64,000 nt of DNA from Verrucomicrobiota bacterium. Lineage in GTDB: Bacteria > Verrucomicrobiota > Verrucomicrobiia > JADLBR01. Both the position numbers and the translations under genes were made by a program. The DNA lies in contig JAKQKQ010000189.1 in the NCBI GenBank assembly GCA_029560585.1, positions 1 to 64,000 of the forward strand, in the 5' to 3' direction. The notes below the pieces were generated by a model. It did no database searches. It was not told the DNA's origin and worked only from the letters and a program-made list of their open reading frames with translations. Below are positions 50,991 to 60,199 of this stretch, piece after piece. The stretch's first letter is position 1. Every line of letters starts with the position of its first letter.

Positions 50991-51767
50991 ATGAGTCAGG
51001 GTTTGGCCCGCGGGCGAGAAAAAATGCACTCTCCCGATCAAATCTTGTCAGGAGCATGCGTGGACGACTGCATCACAGCGCGCGCCCGCAAGCGGCCTGC
51101 CGCGGAGCGCGAGGTCACCCGAACCGATTGGCTCGAGAGCTTCCACTCATTTCCGGTCCACCCAGACCGCGGATCGGACCCCCCGGGCTTTCGGTCGCTC
51201 TTGGCCATCGCCGAACACCGGCTCGCCCCGGGGTCGGGTTTTGCCGATAGACCGCACCGCGACGTCGAACTCATTACCCTTATCGTCGCCGGCACCCTCG
51301 CCTACGCCGACAGCCTCGGCAATTGCCGACTCCTCCGCGCCGGCGAGGTCCAGTCGATCAGCGCCGGATCAGGCGTGATGCACAGCGAATTCAACGCCTC
51401 GGAGTCCAAGCCGTTGCACATCCTTCAGATCTCCATAAGGCCCAGGGAGAAAGGCGGAGAACCCGCATACGCGCATCTCTTCCCGCGCCCCACGGTAAAC
51501 GCGCTCCTTCCATTGGCCGGCCCGCAGATAGCACCGCTGCCCCTCCGCCAAGACGCTTGGTTGCTCCTCGGCCACGTCGGGCCCGGGTCATCCGTCACGC
51601 ACGACACCCGAGTCGACCGCGGCATCTGGATCCATGTCATCTCGGGGACAATCCGCGTCGCGGCACAAGAACTTTCCACCGGAGACGGCTTTGCGGCCGA
51701 AGGCCTTCCTCATATCGGTGTCACCGGTACCACCGACGCCTGTTTCCTGATCGCCGACGTGTCCTGA
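50991..51767 (+). CDS. pirin family protein
   Basis: The 258-residue bicupin matches YhhW-type pirins. The metal-binding strings are RPHRDVELITLIVAGTLAYA (two of the His/Glu ligands) and SGVMHSEFNASES. The short linker and second cupin (GHVGPGSSVTHDTR; GIWIHVISGTIRV) are present. Bacterial pirins include quercetinases and redox-sensing regulators; the role here is unknown. The start may be ATG 50991 or 51024; the second is closer to the usual N-terminus. It is divergent from the sigma-54 regulator across ~50 bp. Confidence 0.85.
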   Translation: MSQGLARGREKMHSPDQILSGACVDDCITARARKRPAAEREVTRTDWLESFHSFPVHPDRGSDPPGFRSLLAIAEHRLAPGSGFADRPHRDVELITLIVAGTLAYADSLGNCRLLRAGEVQSISAGSGVMHSEFNASESKPLHILQISIRPREKGGEPAYAHLFPRPTVNALLPLAGPQIAPLPLRQDAWLLLGHVGPGSSVTHDTRVDRGIWIHVISGTIRVAAQELSTGDGFAAEGLPHIGVTGTTDACFLIADVS

Positions 51768-51782
51768 GCGCCGCGCCGCAGG

Positions 51783-52997
51783 TCATTCGCCCATGTTGAA
51801 CCGGACGTAGCTAACCGTCAGGTCCGTCGTATAGACGGTATACTCTCCCTCGCCCAGGTGCAGGTTGATCATCACCTTAAAACGCGGCTTCCGCACGCTG
51901 GCCTTGAGGCGCGCCTCCGGGCAACGGCCGATCTGTCCGCCCCGAACCGCCGAAACACCATCGAAACAGATGTCCACCAGCTCCTCACGAACCCGCGCGC
52001 CGGAATAGCCCAGCGCCGCCATCAGCCGCCCCCAATTCGGGTCACCTCCAGCCCACGCCGTCTTCACCAGCGCCGAATTCGCCACGGCGTCCGCGGCGCG
52101 CCTGGCGTCGAGCATCGACGCCGCACCGACCACGGCCACTTCGACCACGCGCGTCACACCTTCACCATCGGAGACTATCTTCTGCGCGAGCTCCTTGAGT
52201 ACAAAATCCAGTGCCTGCTGGAATCGGGGCAACTGCGGGTGATACCCCCTCAGGGCGGGGTTTCCCGCATGGCCGTTGGCGAGCATAAGCACGGTGTCGT
52301 TGGTGCTCATGTCGCCGTCCACCGTGATCCGGTTGAAGGAATCGTCCACCGCCTCGCGCAGGCAGCGATTCAACGTTCGCCCGTCAATGACCGCATCGGT
52401 CGTCACAAAACAGAGCATCGTCGCCATGTTCGGGTCGATCATGCCTGCGCCCTTCGCGCACGCCCCTATCGTGACGCGGCGACCACCCACAGAAAAACTG
52501 ACCGCGATCTCCTTGCGCATCGTGTCCGATGTCATGATGGCGCCCGCCGCCCTTGCGCCCCCCTTGCGAGAAAGGGCGTGGAAACCCCGCAAGATCCCCG
52601 CGCGGACCTTGTCCATCGGGAGCCGGCGCCCGATCCTGCCCGTCGAGCATACGAGCAACTGCGAGGGCGGACACCCGAGCACCCGTGCCGCGAGGGCCGC
52701 GGTCTCCTTGGCGTCCGCAATCCCGGCCACCCCAGTGCATGCGTTGGCATTGCCACTGTTGGCCACGATCGCGCGCGCCTTCTGTTGCCGGATGTGCCCC
52801 ATCGACACGCGCACCGGGGCCGCCTTGATCTGGTTGGTCGTGAAAACCCCGCACGCCACCGCCGTGGTCTCGCTCGCGATCATCGCAAAATCGGTGCGCC
52901 GCGCCCGCTTGATCCCACAACGAACCCCGGACGCGAGAAACCCCTTCGGCGACGTGACGCCCCCACCTTTCACCACGCGAAACGACATTTTCCTCAT
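51783..52997 (-). CDS. argJ: bifunctional ornithine acetyltransferase / N-acetylglutamate synthase
   Basis: The 404-residue protein contains the autoprocessing and nucleophile motif CAKGAGMIDPNMATMLCF; cleavage before the Thr in MATML generates the two chains. Typical segments IVANSGNANACTGVAG and NDTVLMLANG are intact, as is the C-terminal HLGEGEYTVYTTDLTVSYVR. It moves acetyl groups from N-acetylornithine to glutamate in cyclic arginine synthesis, in the cytoplasm. ATG at 52997 overlaps the argC stop (ATGA); MSFRVVKGGG three codons later is the alternative. No other arg genes lie within the window. Confidence 0.96.
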   Translation of the reverse strand: MRKMSFRVVKGGGVTSPKGFLASGVRCGIKRARRTDFAMIASETTAVACGVFTTNQIKAAPVRVSMGHIRQQKARAIVANSGNANACTGVAGIADAKETAALAARVLGCPPSQLLVCSTGRIGRRLPMDKVRAGILRGFHALSRKGGARAAGAIMTSDTMRKEIAVSFSVGGRRVTIGACAKGAGMIDPNMATMLCFVTTDAVIDGRTLNRCLREAVDDSFNRITVDGDMSTNDTVLMLANGHAGNPALRGYHPQLPRFQQALDFVLKELAQKIVSDGEGVTRVVEVAVVGAASMLDARRAADAVANSALVKTAWAGGDPNWGRLMAALGYSGARVREELVDICFDGVSAVRGGQIGRCPEARLKASVRKPRFKVMINLHLGEGEYTVYTTDLTVSYVRFNMGE

Positions 52998-54031
52998 AAC
53001 GCCAACCCTTCTTCTTCGGGCCACCCTCTCATGACGTTCAGGCACTGCACCGCCTGACCCGCGGCACCCTTGACCAGATTGTCCTCGGCAGAAAAAAATA
53101 GCAGCCGGCCCGTCCGCTCATCCACGCGCGCCGCGACTTCGCACACGTTGGTCCCCGCCACCCGCCGCACCTCGGGCAGGCCCCCGACGCACACCCGGAC
53201 AAACGGCGCCCGCGCATAATAGCCCCGATACATCTCGTCAAGACCCGCCTGGCCAGGAAGCTCCCCGCGGCACGACGCGATCACGGTCGTGTGAATCCCC
53301 GCGTTCAGCGGCACCAGATGCGGAATGAATTGCACGGTGACCCGCTCGCCGCCCACGCGCGAAAGCTCCTGCTCCATCTCCGGCGTGTGGCGATGACGCA
53401 GCACCCCGTACGCCCGCACGTTCTCGTGGCATTCCGCAAACAGGTATGCGGGATCTACTTTGCGACCCGCGCCCGTCGGCGAACTCGCCGAAGCCACGAT
53501 GATCGAGTTCGGATCCAACAGGCGCGCCGACATCGCGGGCGCCAGCGCCAACAACACCGAAGTGGGATAGCACCCCGGCACCGCGATCAATCGCGCCCCC
53601 GCGATCGCCTCGCGATTGGTCTCGGGGCTCCCGTATGGGGCCAGGTCAATCAGCCCTTGCTCAGGGGCATCGACTCCGTAGTACTCGCGGTAGACCGCCC
53701 GATCCTTCAGCCGAAGATCCGCGCTCAAATCAAGCACCGCGAGCCCCGCCTGCAGCAGCGGCCCCGCAAGCTTCCCCGACTCCCCATGAGGCAGGGCCAA
53801 AAAGGCGACGTCCGCAGCCGCGGCAATCCGCGAGGGATCCGGTTCGGCGAATCGCAACGACACCCGCCCCCCCAATTCCGGAAACACTTCCGACAACGCC
53901 CGCCCCGCATGCTGGCGCGAAGTCGCGTACGCCAACTCGATCCTGGGGTGACCGCAGAGGATCTTGACCAGTTTCTCTCCGGTGTATCCCGAAGCACCCA
54001 CCACCGCCGCTCGGAGTTTGCCGGATGACAT
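52994..54031 (-). CDS. argC: N-acetyl-gamma-glutamyl-phosphate reductase
   Basis: The 345-residue protein has the NADP-binding start AAVVGASGYTGEKLVKIL, the catalytic cysteine in VPGCYPTSVLLALAP, the ASSPTGAGRKVDP loop and the substrate His region LRHRHTPEMEQEL. Length and ending (EDNLVKGAAGQAVQCLN) are standard. It reduces N-acetylglutamyl phosphate to the semialdehyde in arginine synthesis. It overlaps argJ and follows the AsmA-like gene by 74 bp. Confidence 0.96.
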   Translation of the reverse strand: MSSGKLRAAVVGASGYTGEKLVKILCGHPRIELAYATSRQHAGRALSEVFPELGGRVSLRFAEPDPSRIAAAADVAFLALPHGESGKLAGPLLQAGLAVLDLSADLRLKDRAVYREYYGVDAPEQGLIDLAPYGSPETNREAIAGARLIAVPGCYPTSVLLALAPAMSARLLDPNSIIVASASSPTGAGRKVDPAYLFAECHENVRAYGVLRHRHTPEMEQELSRVGGERVTVQFIPHLVPLNAGIHTTVIASCRGELPGQAGLDEMYRGYYARAPFVRVCVGGLPEVRRVAGTNVCEVAARVDERTGRLLFFSAEDNLVKGAAGQAVQCLNVMRGWPEEEGLAL

Positions 54032-54105
54032 GATTAAGGGAACTCAATGCTTGAGCCGAATCGCGCGTCCGTCAAATCCGAATCGCGCCGAGCCCATCGC
54101 AAAAA

Positions 54106-57100
54106 TCAGCGCTCATCCTTGCCCTCGCGTCGGCCGCCCTTGCGACCACCGAGGTTCTCGATCAGGCCGGACAAGGCCCCGAGCCCCACCGACCGGAGCC
54201 ACCCATCCCAATCCGCCTCCAGTGCGCCATCGACGTTCCCGCGGACCGGCAATGAGCCGGGCAATATCGTGAATTCGCCATCGGCCTTTCCGAATGAGAC
54301 AAACGTGGCGCCGCCCACCTCCACGCCGCCCAATCGCACGCGCGCGCGCTGCATCACGTCCGTTTTGCCGGCAAACCGGGCCTCGCCCTCGATCCGCCCT
54401 TTGTGATCCACGCCGCCCACAAACCAGAGTTTCATCATGTCGCCAGAGAACGACAGGTCCTTCGAGTGCCAGTCGCCCCCGGCCACCTCAAAACTGCCAG
54501 CCATTCCAGAGACATGGCAGTCCGCCAGTTCCGGCGTCACGCGCTTAGCCGCCGACTTCAGGAACGACCGGATCGTTGGGAACTTCTCCGCGCTCGCGCC
54601 AGACCATGTGAACTGCCCTTTGCCATGGAGCGTCTCCGGGCGCCATCCGCCATCGCCCGCACAGCTTGCCTCACCCGAAATTGCACCCGTCAAGTACTCC
54701 CGCGATCCCGACAGAAAAGGCGTCACCGCGACCATCGGAAAATCTTTGGCGTTTGCATCGATGCCCCACGCACCCTTTCGCGGCCAACTCAATCGGCACT
54801 TCAGGTGCCCGGACTCCGACACCAGTTTCAGGTTCCCCTCGCGCCATCTCGACCCCGCCTTCGTCAGGTCGCCGGTCAATTTCGTCTCGACGCCGCCGAG
54901 AACGCATCGCCCGATCTCGAAACCAATCCGGCCTCGAAGATCCCCGGCCCCTTGTCCCGCATCACCCTTCCTCCCTTCTGCCGCCAGACCGGGTTCGGCA
55001 TCCCCGGGTCCCGCCCCTTCCCGCGCATCCGACTGCGACAAGCCCGGCGATGCCGATCCGTGCACGATCAGCGGCAGAATGACCGATGGATCGAAGACGC
55101 CGCCCTTGATCTGCAAGTCGATCCCCGGGCCCGCCAGGTCGAACCCGCCCGTCACCGAAAGCCTGTTGTCAACCTCGCCCACCTTGCCCAGTGACACCGA
55201 CCCTTCCGCTATGTCAAAGCGGTCCGCTCCAAAACGACCCTTCAACACCAGCACCAGATCCCTGGCCGCCTGGGCCTCTGGAGATCCCGTCAAGAAACGC
55301 GCCCCGTGAAGCGCCGCCATCGCATCGGCCGTCCATCGTCCAGAGCGCCTCTCGAATACCGCCAGCCCCTCGAGATCGCCGGCCGAGGCCACGCTCGACC
55401 CGTAATATGGCGGCGCCAACACGTGCCTAAGGTTCCTGTCGCTCCACCCGCGTAGCTTCACCTCAAGCCGTCCCCCGCCCGACGCATCCCGCCAAGGGCC
55501 CTCGGCCAGGATCTCTCCGGCAGGCGAATCACCCTCGGGCCGAACGACGCCAACCGCACGGATCACCCGCTGGTCCCCGCCAGTGAATCTGACCTCCCCG
55601 CCCCCCTCCAGGCGCGCCTTCTCAAAACGCAACGCTCCCCCTTCGCCCGTCAGATCCTCCGCCACTGCCTTCCACTCCAGAACCCCAGTCCCATCCGGCG
55701 ACCGCGCCATCTCGGCCGTGCCCTCGGCCGTTCCCTCCGTCACCGCAAATCGCGTCATCCCCCAGCCCCGCAGCCAGTCCCTGCCCAGTGACGCCGAGAA
55801 CTTCCACGACTCGCCCTTGTCCGTCCGCCCCCCCGAGACGCTTACCGATGCCGATTTCTCCGGTGGGCCCTCGGCCCGGACCATCGCGTTGGAAACCTCC
55901 AGCATCGCGCCGCCCCGCCATCGTCCCGCCGATGCCGCGCTCACGGCCATGCCCTCCAGCGATTGGCCGCGCCATTCCCCCGTGAGATCCCGCGCCGTCA
56001 CGGATCCCTCCCACGAGAGCGCCCGGCCCCCGGACGTCGCCACGAGCCGACCCCTGCCGCCCACCGTGCCCCCCGCCACCCGGGCGCCGCACGCCGCCTC
56101 CACGAAATGCGCCACCCTGCGCATGTCCGTCTCCGGTATTCTCAGCGCCAGTTCCGCCGCCTCCCCGCCCTTGGATTTCTCCCCCCACGAGAGCTTCATC
56201 GGACGATCCAGCCCCGCCGCCGCCAGCACGCTGTCGCCCTCCACCAGAGAAACCTGCGCGCGCTCTATCACCAGTTGCTCAGCCTCGGGAAAATGCTCCG
56301 CCGCAAACGCGCAGCGGCCCTCGATCGGCGGGAACGCCGAGGGCCCCGCCTTGTTGTCAAAACACGCGCCGCGCATCTCCCCCTCGCCCTGCAGCCGCCG
56401 CGACGCCTTGCGAACCTGATACTGCCCCGTCAGCCGCAGTCGCCCCGTCGTCATCCACAGCCCCCTCGACGCCGTGAACGCGCTGACAAGTTCCGGATCG
56501 ATGTCCTCCACCAGCAGGACCACGTCACATGTCTTCAGGTTGAAATCCACCTGCCCGTTCGCCGCGCATCGGCCCAGCGGCCGACCCTTCATCGTGGCGG
56601 TCAATACCGCGCTCCGCAGCCAGAACGGCGTGAGCAGGATGGTGTGCTCGATCTCGAGGCCATCCAGCCGCATGTCACCGCTGCGCCCGCTACATTCGCC
56701 AAACTTAACCCATCCGTCGGCCCCGTTCACCTCCAGCTTGGAGCTGAGCGTCAGCTTCAGGTCGCACGACAGCATCGCCTTCTCAAGCTCCAGACCCTGC
56801 CAGAGACTCCCCGCCAGACCAACGCGTCCCTTCGCCCGCACGTCCGCGCCGGCCCGCCAGCCCGAAAGCTCGATCGCCTCGATCCGGTTGGTCATGCACG
56901 TGCCGCCGTGTGCCGACCGCACCACCACATCGATGTTGCGCAACGCCACCGGCCCACACTCCACCGCAAATCCCAAAACCGTAGGACCCCCCATCCTCCT
57001 GGAGTCCTCTTTCCCCCGCCCGCCCCCGCCAACACCGGCCTTCTTGCCCGTGCGCCATACAACCCGGGCACCCGTCACCGAAAGCGAGTTCAGCGCCACC

Positions 57101-57366
57101 GTCGCGCGCAGGATTTCCGCGGCATTCCACGACGCCTGGATCTCGTCCACTTCGCCAGAAAGACCCCCGGCGCCGGAAAACTTCACCCCCTTCGCCGTGA
57201 AGCCCGAAAGCGGATCCCACGTCGCCTCCGCCGCGCTCGCCTCCACCCCGGCCGCCTCCGCAAGCTTCGGAAACCACAGCCCGCGGAACGCGTCGTCCGT
57301 CACCAGATAGGCCAGCGCAAGGGACGCGGCCACGACCGCCGCCAGCACCAGTAGCCAACCCCTCAT
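54106..57366 (-). CDS. AsmA/TamB-like large envelope protein
   Basis: The 1086-residue protein starts with a single membrane segment (MRGWLLVLAAVVAASLALAY). Over a thousand residues of repetitive beta-strand-forming sequence follow, with many LDGLEIEH-, FDLAGPGIDLQIKGG- and KVLRGNVDG-like strand-turn patterns. The C-terminal part (EKFPTIRSFLKSAAKRVTPE and later GDMMKLWFVGGVDHKG) resembles the AsmA C-terminal domain. Proteins of this superfamily form hydrophobic grooves bridging inner and outer membranes for phospholipid transport. A low-complexity charged tail ends the protein. It lies between prs and argC in a co-directional run. Confidence 0.72.
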   Translation of the reverse strand: MRGWLLVLAAVVAASLALAYLVTDDAFRGLWFPKLAEAAGVEASAAEATWDPLSGFTAKGVKFSGAGGLSGEVDEIQASWNAAEILRATVALNSLSVTGARVVWRTGKKAGVGGGGRGKEDSRRMGGPTVLGFAVECGPVALRNIDVVVRSAHGGTCMTNRIEAIELSGWRAGADVRAKGRVGLAGSLWQGLELEKAMLSCDLKLTLSSKLEVNGADGWVKFGECSGRSGDMRLDGLEIEHTILLTPFWLRSAVLTATMKGRPLGRCAANGQVDFNLKTCDVVLLVEDIDPELVSAFTASRGLWMTTGRLRLTGQYQVRKASRRLQGEGEMRGACFDNKAGPSAFPPIEGRCAFAAEHFPEAEQLVIERAQVSLVEGDSVLAAAGLDRPMKLSWGEKSKGGEAAELALRIPETDMRRVAHFVEAACGARVAGGTVGGRGRLVATSGGRALSWEGSVTARDLTGEWRGQSLEGMAVSAASAGRWRGGAMLEVSNAMVRAEGPPEKSASVSVSGGRTDKGESWKFSASLGRDWLRGWGMTRFAVTEGTAEGTAEMARSPDGTGVLEWKAVAEDLTGEGGALRFEKARLEGGGEVRFTGGDQRVIRAVGVVRPEGDSPAGEILAEGPWRDASGGGRLEVKLRGWSDRNLRHVLAPPYYGSSVASAGDLEGLAVFERRSGRWTADAMAALHGARFLTGSPEAQAARDLVLVLKGRFGADRFDIAEGSVSLGKVGEVDNRLSVTGGFDLAGPGIDLQIKGGVFDPSVILPLIVHGSASPGLSQSDAREGAGPGDAEPGLAAEGRKGDAGQGAGDLRGRIGFEIGRCVLGGVETKLTGDLTKAGSRWREGNLKLVSESGHLKCRLSWPRKGAWGIDANAKDFPMVAVTPFLSGSREYLTGAISGEASCAGDGGWRPETLHGKGQFTWSGASAEKFPTIRSFLKSAAKRVTPELADCHVSGMAGSFEVAGGDWHSKDLSFSGDMMKLWFVGGVDHKGRIEGEARFAGKTDVMQRARVRLGGVEVGGATFVSFGKADGEFTILPGSLPVRGNVDGALEADWDGWLRSVGLGALSGLIENLGGRKGGRREGKDER

Positions 57367-57400
57367 GCCACGTCCTCCGTCGCCGGCGGAATGGCCCCGC

Positions 57401-58366
57401 TCACGGCTCCGCCGCCCCGCCAATCCGGAACAGCGAGGTCACCGATTCACCGCAGTGGATCCTCTTGATCGCCTCCGCGAGCAGCCCCGCGATGCACAGC
57501 ACCGTCAGCTTGAACCCCGCGCCCGGCTTCTGTGGCGTGCTGTTGGTCGTGATCATCTCGTCGATGCAGGAGTCCCGTAGCCGCTCCTGCGCCATCGGGT
57601 TCAATAATGCGTGCGAGACCCCCGCCAGGATCTGTCTCGCCCCATTCTCCTTGAGAACCTGCGCCGCGCTGCAGATCGTGCCCGCCGTCTCGGTGATGTC
57701 GTCCATCATCAGGACATTGCGACCCTGCACGTCCCCTATCAGATGCCCGTGCTCAACCTCCGTCGCCGACTTGCGCCGCTTGCCCACGATCGCCACGTCG
57801 GCCCCCAGCGCCTGAGCGTACGCCGACGCCATCTTCAGCGCGCCCATGTCCGGGCTCACGACCACGAGATTCTCCAGCCCGCGCCCCTTCAGATGCTCGT
57901 AGAAAACCGGCAGCGCGTAAAGATGGTCCACCGGGATGTCGAAAAAACCCTGGATCTGCTGCGCGTGCAGGTCGAGCGTCAGGACGCGGTTGGTGCCGGC
58001 CGCCACCAGGAGGTTCGCCACGAGCTTGGCCGTGATCGGCACCCGCGGCTGGTCCTTCCGATCCTGCCTCGAATATCCGTAGAACGGCAGCACCGCGGTG
58101 ATCCGCGCCGCGCTCGCCCTGCGCGCGGCGTCGATGATGATCAGCAGCTCCATCAGGTTCTCGTTCGTCGGCGGACATGTCGGCTGCACGATGAACACGT
58201 CGCGCCCCCGGATGTTCTCGTTGATCTTGACGAAGGTCTCCCCATCGGGAAATGACTTGACCGTCAGGTCGCCCAGCGGCGTGCCCACCGCCTTCGCGAT
58301 CCGTTCCGCAAGCTCGGGGTGCGCCGTCCCACCGAAGATCCTGAGGTCCGCCATGCCTTCGCTCAT
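57401..58366 (-). CDS. prs: ribose-phosphate pyrophosphokinase
   Basis: The 321-residue protein (MSEGMADLRIFGGTAHPELA and onward) has the PRPP synthetase motifs: the ATP loop PFYGYSRQDRK, the flexible histidine LDLHAQQIQGFF and the PRPP-binding loop NVLMMDDITETAGTI. It makes PRPP from ribose 5-phosphate and ATP for nucleotide, His and Trp synthesis. GGAGG at 58381-58377 lies 10 bases before the ATG at 58366; ATG 58375 is too close to it and ATG 58354 is also possible. Confidence 0.95.
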   Translation of the reverse strand: MSEGMADLRIFGGTAHPELAERIAKAVGTPLGDLTVKSFPDGETFVKINENIRGRDVFIVQPTCPPTNENLMELLIIIDAARRASAARITAVLPFYGYSRQDRKDQPRVPITAKLVANLLVAAGTNRVLTLDLHAQQIQGFFDIPVDHLYALPVFYEHLKGRGLENLVVVSPDMGALKMASAYAQALGADVAIVGKRRKSATEVEHGHLIGDVQGRNVLMMDDITETAGTICSAAQVLKENGARQILAGVSHALLNPMAQERLRDSCIDEMITTNSTPQKPGAGFKLTVLCIAGLLAEAIKRIHCGESVTSLFRIGGAAEP

Positions 58367-58376
58367 CCTGACCATG

Positions 58377-58381
58377 CCTCC
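58377..58381 (-). promoter_or_regulatory. ribosome-binding site of prs
   Basis: GGAGG on the minus strand is 10 bases from ATG 58366, but only one base from ATG 58375. It therefore decides between the candidate starts. Confidence 0.5.
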
Positions 58382-58392
58382 ATCCTGTCCTG

Positions 58393-60195
58393 TCACTGCC
58401 CCGGCGGCGTCCCCTGCGCGGGGGCCGTCTCCGGCCGTTGCCACCGTGCCCTGTCGGCGATCAGCAGATAACCAAACATCTCGCCGAGCCTGGGCGGCAG
58501 CGCCGTCATCGCCCTCAGCGGGAACAGGTCGGGCACCCGCCGCTGCAAGAACATCACGGCCCACTCGCGCCCCGACCCGCTCAGGACCTCGGTGAACAGC
58601 TTCCCATCTAGGGTCTTCGGGGAAAACAGCAACCCCTTGGTTGCCCCCGAGAGCACGAAATCGTTGATCTCATTGAAATCCTTGACGCTTCGCGGCAGCA
58701 GCAGCGCCCTGCGATCCGAATACCACGCGAGGGCCTCGGGAATGTCGCTGGCCACCACCTCGTTCTTCTCGAAAAACGACCCCGCAAGCTTGATCACCTG
58801 CCCCAGGAACGGGGGCCAGCAGACCGGAGGCTCCTGCGGCGGCAGAATCCGCAGGACCATCGGCACGGCGTTCAGGCACACGGCGACCACCAGCAGGCCG
58901 CGCCGCAATTCCACGATCTCAAACTGCGCCCGGTCCACCACCACCAGCAGCATCGCCGCACCGTAGAGCGCCAGGACGGGGGCGAAGATCACCAGCATGT
59001 TCGCCGGATCCTCGACGGCAAAGTCCCTCACGTTCCCCAGCGAGCCCCCGGCTACCGCGGCAATCGCCGCGCCCAGCGTCCACCACTTCATCGCCTCCGC
59101 CCGAGGCCGACGAAAACGATGCAGCAGCGCCACCATGAAAAAGCACGCCCCCACCAGGCTGCCGCTCACCACGGGATACACCTCGAGCCAGCTTCTCGAA
59201 TTCGTCAGCACCCGGCCCACGAGTTTCTTGAGCGTCGCACGGCTCCCGTCAGCCCGAAAATGCGTCCAGAGAGAGTCCGACGCAAAGAGTTCGGTCCCCT
59301 CCAGCGGAACCCAGATGGCCGTGCCCAGCGGGTTGCCGGCCACGATCGTGTTTCGGATGAACCAGGCCGCCGGCACCAGCAGCCACACCGCCACCACCAC
59401 GCCCAGCGCCGCGCCTCGATTCCGGAACGCGAAGAAGGCCACCAGCGCCGTTGGCAATACCACCCACCACCACCCGTACCGCCCCAGCGACATCAGCGCC
59501 ATCAGCCCCGAGCCAAGCGCGATCCAGCCGAGGGGACTCCTCCCTTCGGGATCCTCCTCCGCCAGCAGCGCCCGGTGCCACGCCCAGACCGATGCGCTCA
59601 CCAGCAGCATCATGAAACTGGTATCCAATCCCCCCAGCGACACCTGCCACACGGAGTCCGCCCCCAGGAACAGCAAGACCCCAAGAGCCGCGGCCTTGCC
59701 ATCGAACATCGCCCGCCCAACGGCGTACGTGAAACCGGCCGCCCCAAGAAGGCAGAGCAGCCCGAAACCCGCGATGATGCGCTCCGGAAAATACTGCTGC
59801 ACCCCGGCGCTGTCGCCCTTTGTCAGATCATATGTGAAATCCTGAAACGTCAGCTTGAATATCCCCGCCAGCACGAGCGGATATAGCGGCGCCTGGCGCG
59901 TCTCCGCCATCTTGTCCGGCGCGATCGCGCCGACTCTCAAGGTGCCGCCGTTCTGCCGCTTCAGCGCCTCCGCCAACTCCAGGGGCCGCAGCACCGACGT
60001 CACGAAGCCCTCGCCCCGGGCGATGTTCCGGGCCAGTTGCGCCTGATCCATCGCGCGCTCGTGCCGCAGGCCCCGAAACTGGCCCGCCAGTTCGACGAGG
60101 ACCAGCGCCGTGATGGCGATGCCCACCGCCACCCACTGCATCGCGCGTTTGCCGCGTCCCGTCTCCAACGAGAATATTGCGTCCTGTACCGGCAT
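58393..60195 (-). CDS. GT-C type membrane glycosyltransferase-like protein
   Basis: The 600-residue protein has about ten membrane segments (for example WVAVGIAITALVLVELAG and VVVAVWLLVPAAWFIRNTIV). The N-terminal periplasmic loop carries MDQAQLARNIARGEGFVTS followed by RQAPLYPLVLAG, the usual layout of family 39/PMT-like GT-C enzymes; an acidic residue in the first loop (MDQAQ) is the likely base. A ~130-residue soluble C-terminus includes ASDIPEALAWYSDRRALLLP. It probably transfers a sugar from a polyprenyl phosphate in the periplasm. It begins 4 bp after the sigma-54 regulator stop. Confidence 0.75.
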   Translation of the reverse strand: MPVQDAIFSLETGRGKRAMQWVAVGIAITALVLVELAGQFRGLRHERAMDQAQLARNIARGEGFVTSVLRPLELAEALKRQNGGTLRVGAIAPDKMAETRQAPLYPLVLAGIFKLTFQDFTYDLTKGDSAGVQQYFPERIIAGFGLLCLLGAAGFTYAVGRAMFDGKAAALGVLLFLGADSVWQVSLGGLDTSFMMLLVSASVWAWHRALLAEEDPEGRSPLGWIALGSGLMALMSLGRYGWWWVVLPTALVAFFAFRNRGAALGVVVAVWLLVPAAWFIRNTIVAGNPLGTAIWVPLEGTELFASDSLWTHFRADGSRATLKKLVGRVLTNSRSWLEVYPVVSGSLVGACFFMVALLHRFRRPRAEAMKWWTLGAAIAAVAGGSLGNVRDFAVEDPANMLVIFAPVLALYGAAMLLVVVDRAQFEIVELRRGLLVVAVCLNAVPMVLRILPPQEPPVCWPPFLGQVIKLAGSFFEKNEVVASDIPEALAWYSDRRALLLPRSVKDFNEINDFVLSGATKGLLFSPKTLDGKLFTEVLSGSGREWAVMFLQRRVPDLFPLRAMTALPPRLGEMFGYLLIADRARWQRPETAPAQGTPPGQ

Positions 60196-60199
60196 CCGA